Positions 63,040-64,000 of a stretch of DNA of 64,000 nt are shown piece by piece. The first letter of the stretch is position 1, and every line of letters begins with the position of its first letter. Where the stretch lies: positions 65,084 to 129,083 of the forward strand of contig DF239347.1 in NCBI GenBank assembly GCA_000507305.1, given 5' to 3'. The notes under the pieces are model-generated. The model had not been told where the DNA came from, did not search any database, and worked only from the letters and a program-made list of their open reading frames with translations. Position numbers and translations under genes: made by a program. This stretch comes from Breviolum minutum Mf 1.05b.01 (lineage: Eukaryota; Sar; Dinophyceae; Suessiales; Symbiodiniaceae).

Positions 63040-63356
63040 ATGGCAAGCAAAGAGCTCTTGGAGCGGTTGCGACGAAACCTTGTTGACGAGTTCCAGGTCC
63101 AAACGCTTCATGTCTTGATATCCGGAAGCTCTACAAAAAAGCGAAGAGTCCCCTGCTCTTTTGCAGCATGAAGCAGCGAGTGTTCAAGGCGTTGTTCATG
63201 ACCTGGAACACTACACCGGAACACTGGCTGTACAACTGCTTTGTTCCTGACTGGCCCGAGGATGATGCCTGCCATTTACATAATATGTTGGTTCCAGAAA
63301 AAAAGGTTGTGCAGTGGCACACTCACATACCTACCTGTATAGAAGAGCAATTATAA
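63040..63356 (+). CDS. Plus-strand ORF at the right edge, divergent from the minus-strand block
   Basis: An ATG at 63040 opens a helical frame (MASKELLERLRRNLVDEFQV) to about 63165. From about 63087 a second plus frame is open to a TAA at 63356 and looks more like protein (RVFKALFMTWNTTPEHWLYN, then CFVPDWPEDDACHLHNML). A TCCAG|GTCC acceptor-like site at 63096 could start the second as an exon. The family is not recognised. It is one of few convincing plus-strand segments outside the left end. Confidence 0.4.
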
Positions 63357-64000
63357 TTTCTTCACGCAACTAGGGTGGCGATGATTTGGCCAGTTTCCAT
63401 TTTGAACAATCGGTTTGGGTCTCTAAGTTCTTCTTGCATCGGCTTGAAGGATGCTGTTGCAGTGGTGATGCACTACCCACTGATTACACTAAGACACTTG
63501 ACATACCCAACATCTAATCTGCCACCCCTGCCCTGACGTGCACGCATCTTCCTCAAAGCACCAGCTGAGATGCCAGCAACAAAGCGGCTCTACGCATAGC
63601 AAAACGACAGAAATTGGCAGGGACATTGCCGTGAGTTTTGTACTCATACGACGTTTCTCCTTGTCACCAGTCATCCCTTCATTGTAGGTTGACATCAAGC
63701 CTGATATTCCTTTAAAACTCAAGAGAATGGCCACATCCCCGCCAATCCGTTGTCGAAAGATTCTGCTAAAACGCGGCAGAAAAAGGTTGGAAAATGACTG
63801 CGATGATTGAAAAGACCACAGACGTCAAGTGTGCATTGTAGCTGCAGGCTCAGCTGACAAACGACTCCTGCTGTCAGCACTCAAATTTCAGGGACCAGTG
63901 TTCAGCTCCGGAAGCAAGCGAAACTGACCTCTTACCTAGTTCGACTACGAGTGACTACATGCTTGTGAAGGGGAAAGTTAGCTCGTTTTCACAGGTTTCA

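Noticed and set aside
1..64000. Dinoflagellate spliced-leader relic, tRNA or rRNA genes
   Set aside because: I looked for the spliced-leader core and for cloverleaf or rRNA words by eye on both strands and saw no match. A computed search could still find degenerate copies.

Overview
The window looks like nuclear DNA of a dinoflagellate, most likely a symbiotic, photosynthetic (Symbiodiniaceae-like) species. Coding potential comes as very short exons (about 35-180 nt) between longer AT-richer introns. Nearly all recognisable genes lie on the minus strand over about 55 kb. Splice junctions that can be phased follow the dinoflagellate pattern: AG|G acceptors and many GC (perhaps GA) donors instead of GT. 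No operons, Shine-Dalgarno sites, tRNA, rRNA or CRISPR were seen. Species-level placement is inference.

Layout. The left 4.6 kb (plus strand) holds a degraded multi-exon gene whose core looks like a multi-copy or transposon-type protein family. It converges on the minus-strand block. Read right to left, that block holds: a poorly recognised helical, HEAT-like gene (about 62.0-60.4 kb); a long stretch of unassigned exons (about 59.5-45.2 kb) with one clear membrane-spanning exon; an unassigned gene at 44.5-37.1 kb with weak SMG8-like features; a class III adenylyl cyclase (catalytic core 33.5-30.6 kb, C-terminal part to about 29.5 kb, N-terminal exons probably to about 36 kb); an unassigned gene at 29.1-28.3 kb; an RNA-binding protein with one RRM and two RanBP2-type zinc fingers (27.0-24.5 kb); a PDZ-domain gene (23.6-22.3 kb); a plastid-type glycerol-3-phosphate acyltransferase (19.5-16.7 kb); an unassigned gene with Pro/Ser/Thr-rich segments (16.0-12.9 kb); and a TPR-repeat gene (about 12-6.5 kb).

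The best-resolved gene is the acyltransferase. Thirteen consecutive exons join in phase to the stop codon, and 10 of their 12 introns use GC donors. The cyclase core joins across eleven exons, with both metal-binding aspartates and the adenine-selecting Lys/Asp, but with Lys where the transition-state Arg is expected. The genes have no obvious joint pathway. Their common orientation fits the unidirectional gene arrays known from dinoflagellates.

Limits: exon borders outside the phased genes are approximate, GC-rich exons often read open in two or three frames, and no homology search was possible. No clearly new defence or mobile system was found. The most unusual material is the splice-site usage, the cyclase substitution, an in-frame TGA in the RRM gene, a perfect inverted repeat at 51.6 kb, and decayed-looking coding stretches at 55.2-53.7 kb and 60 kb.
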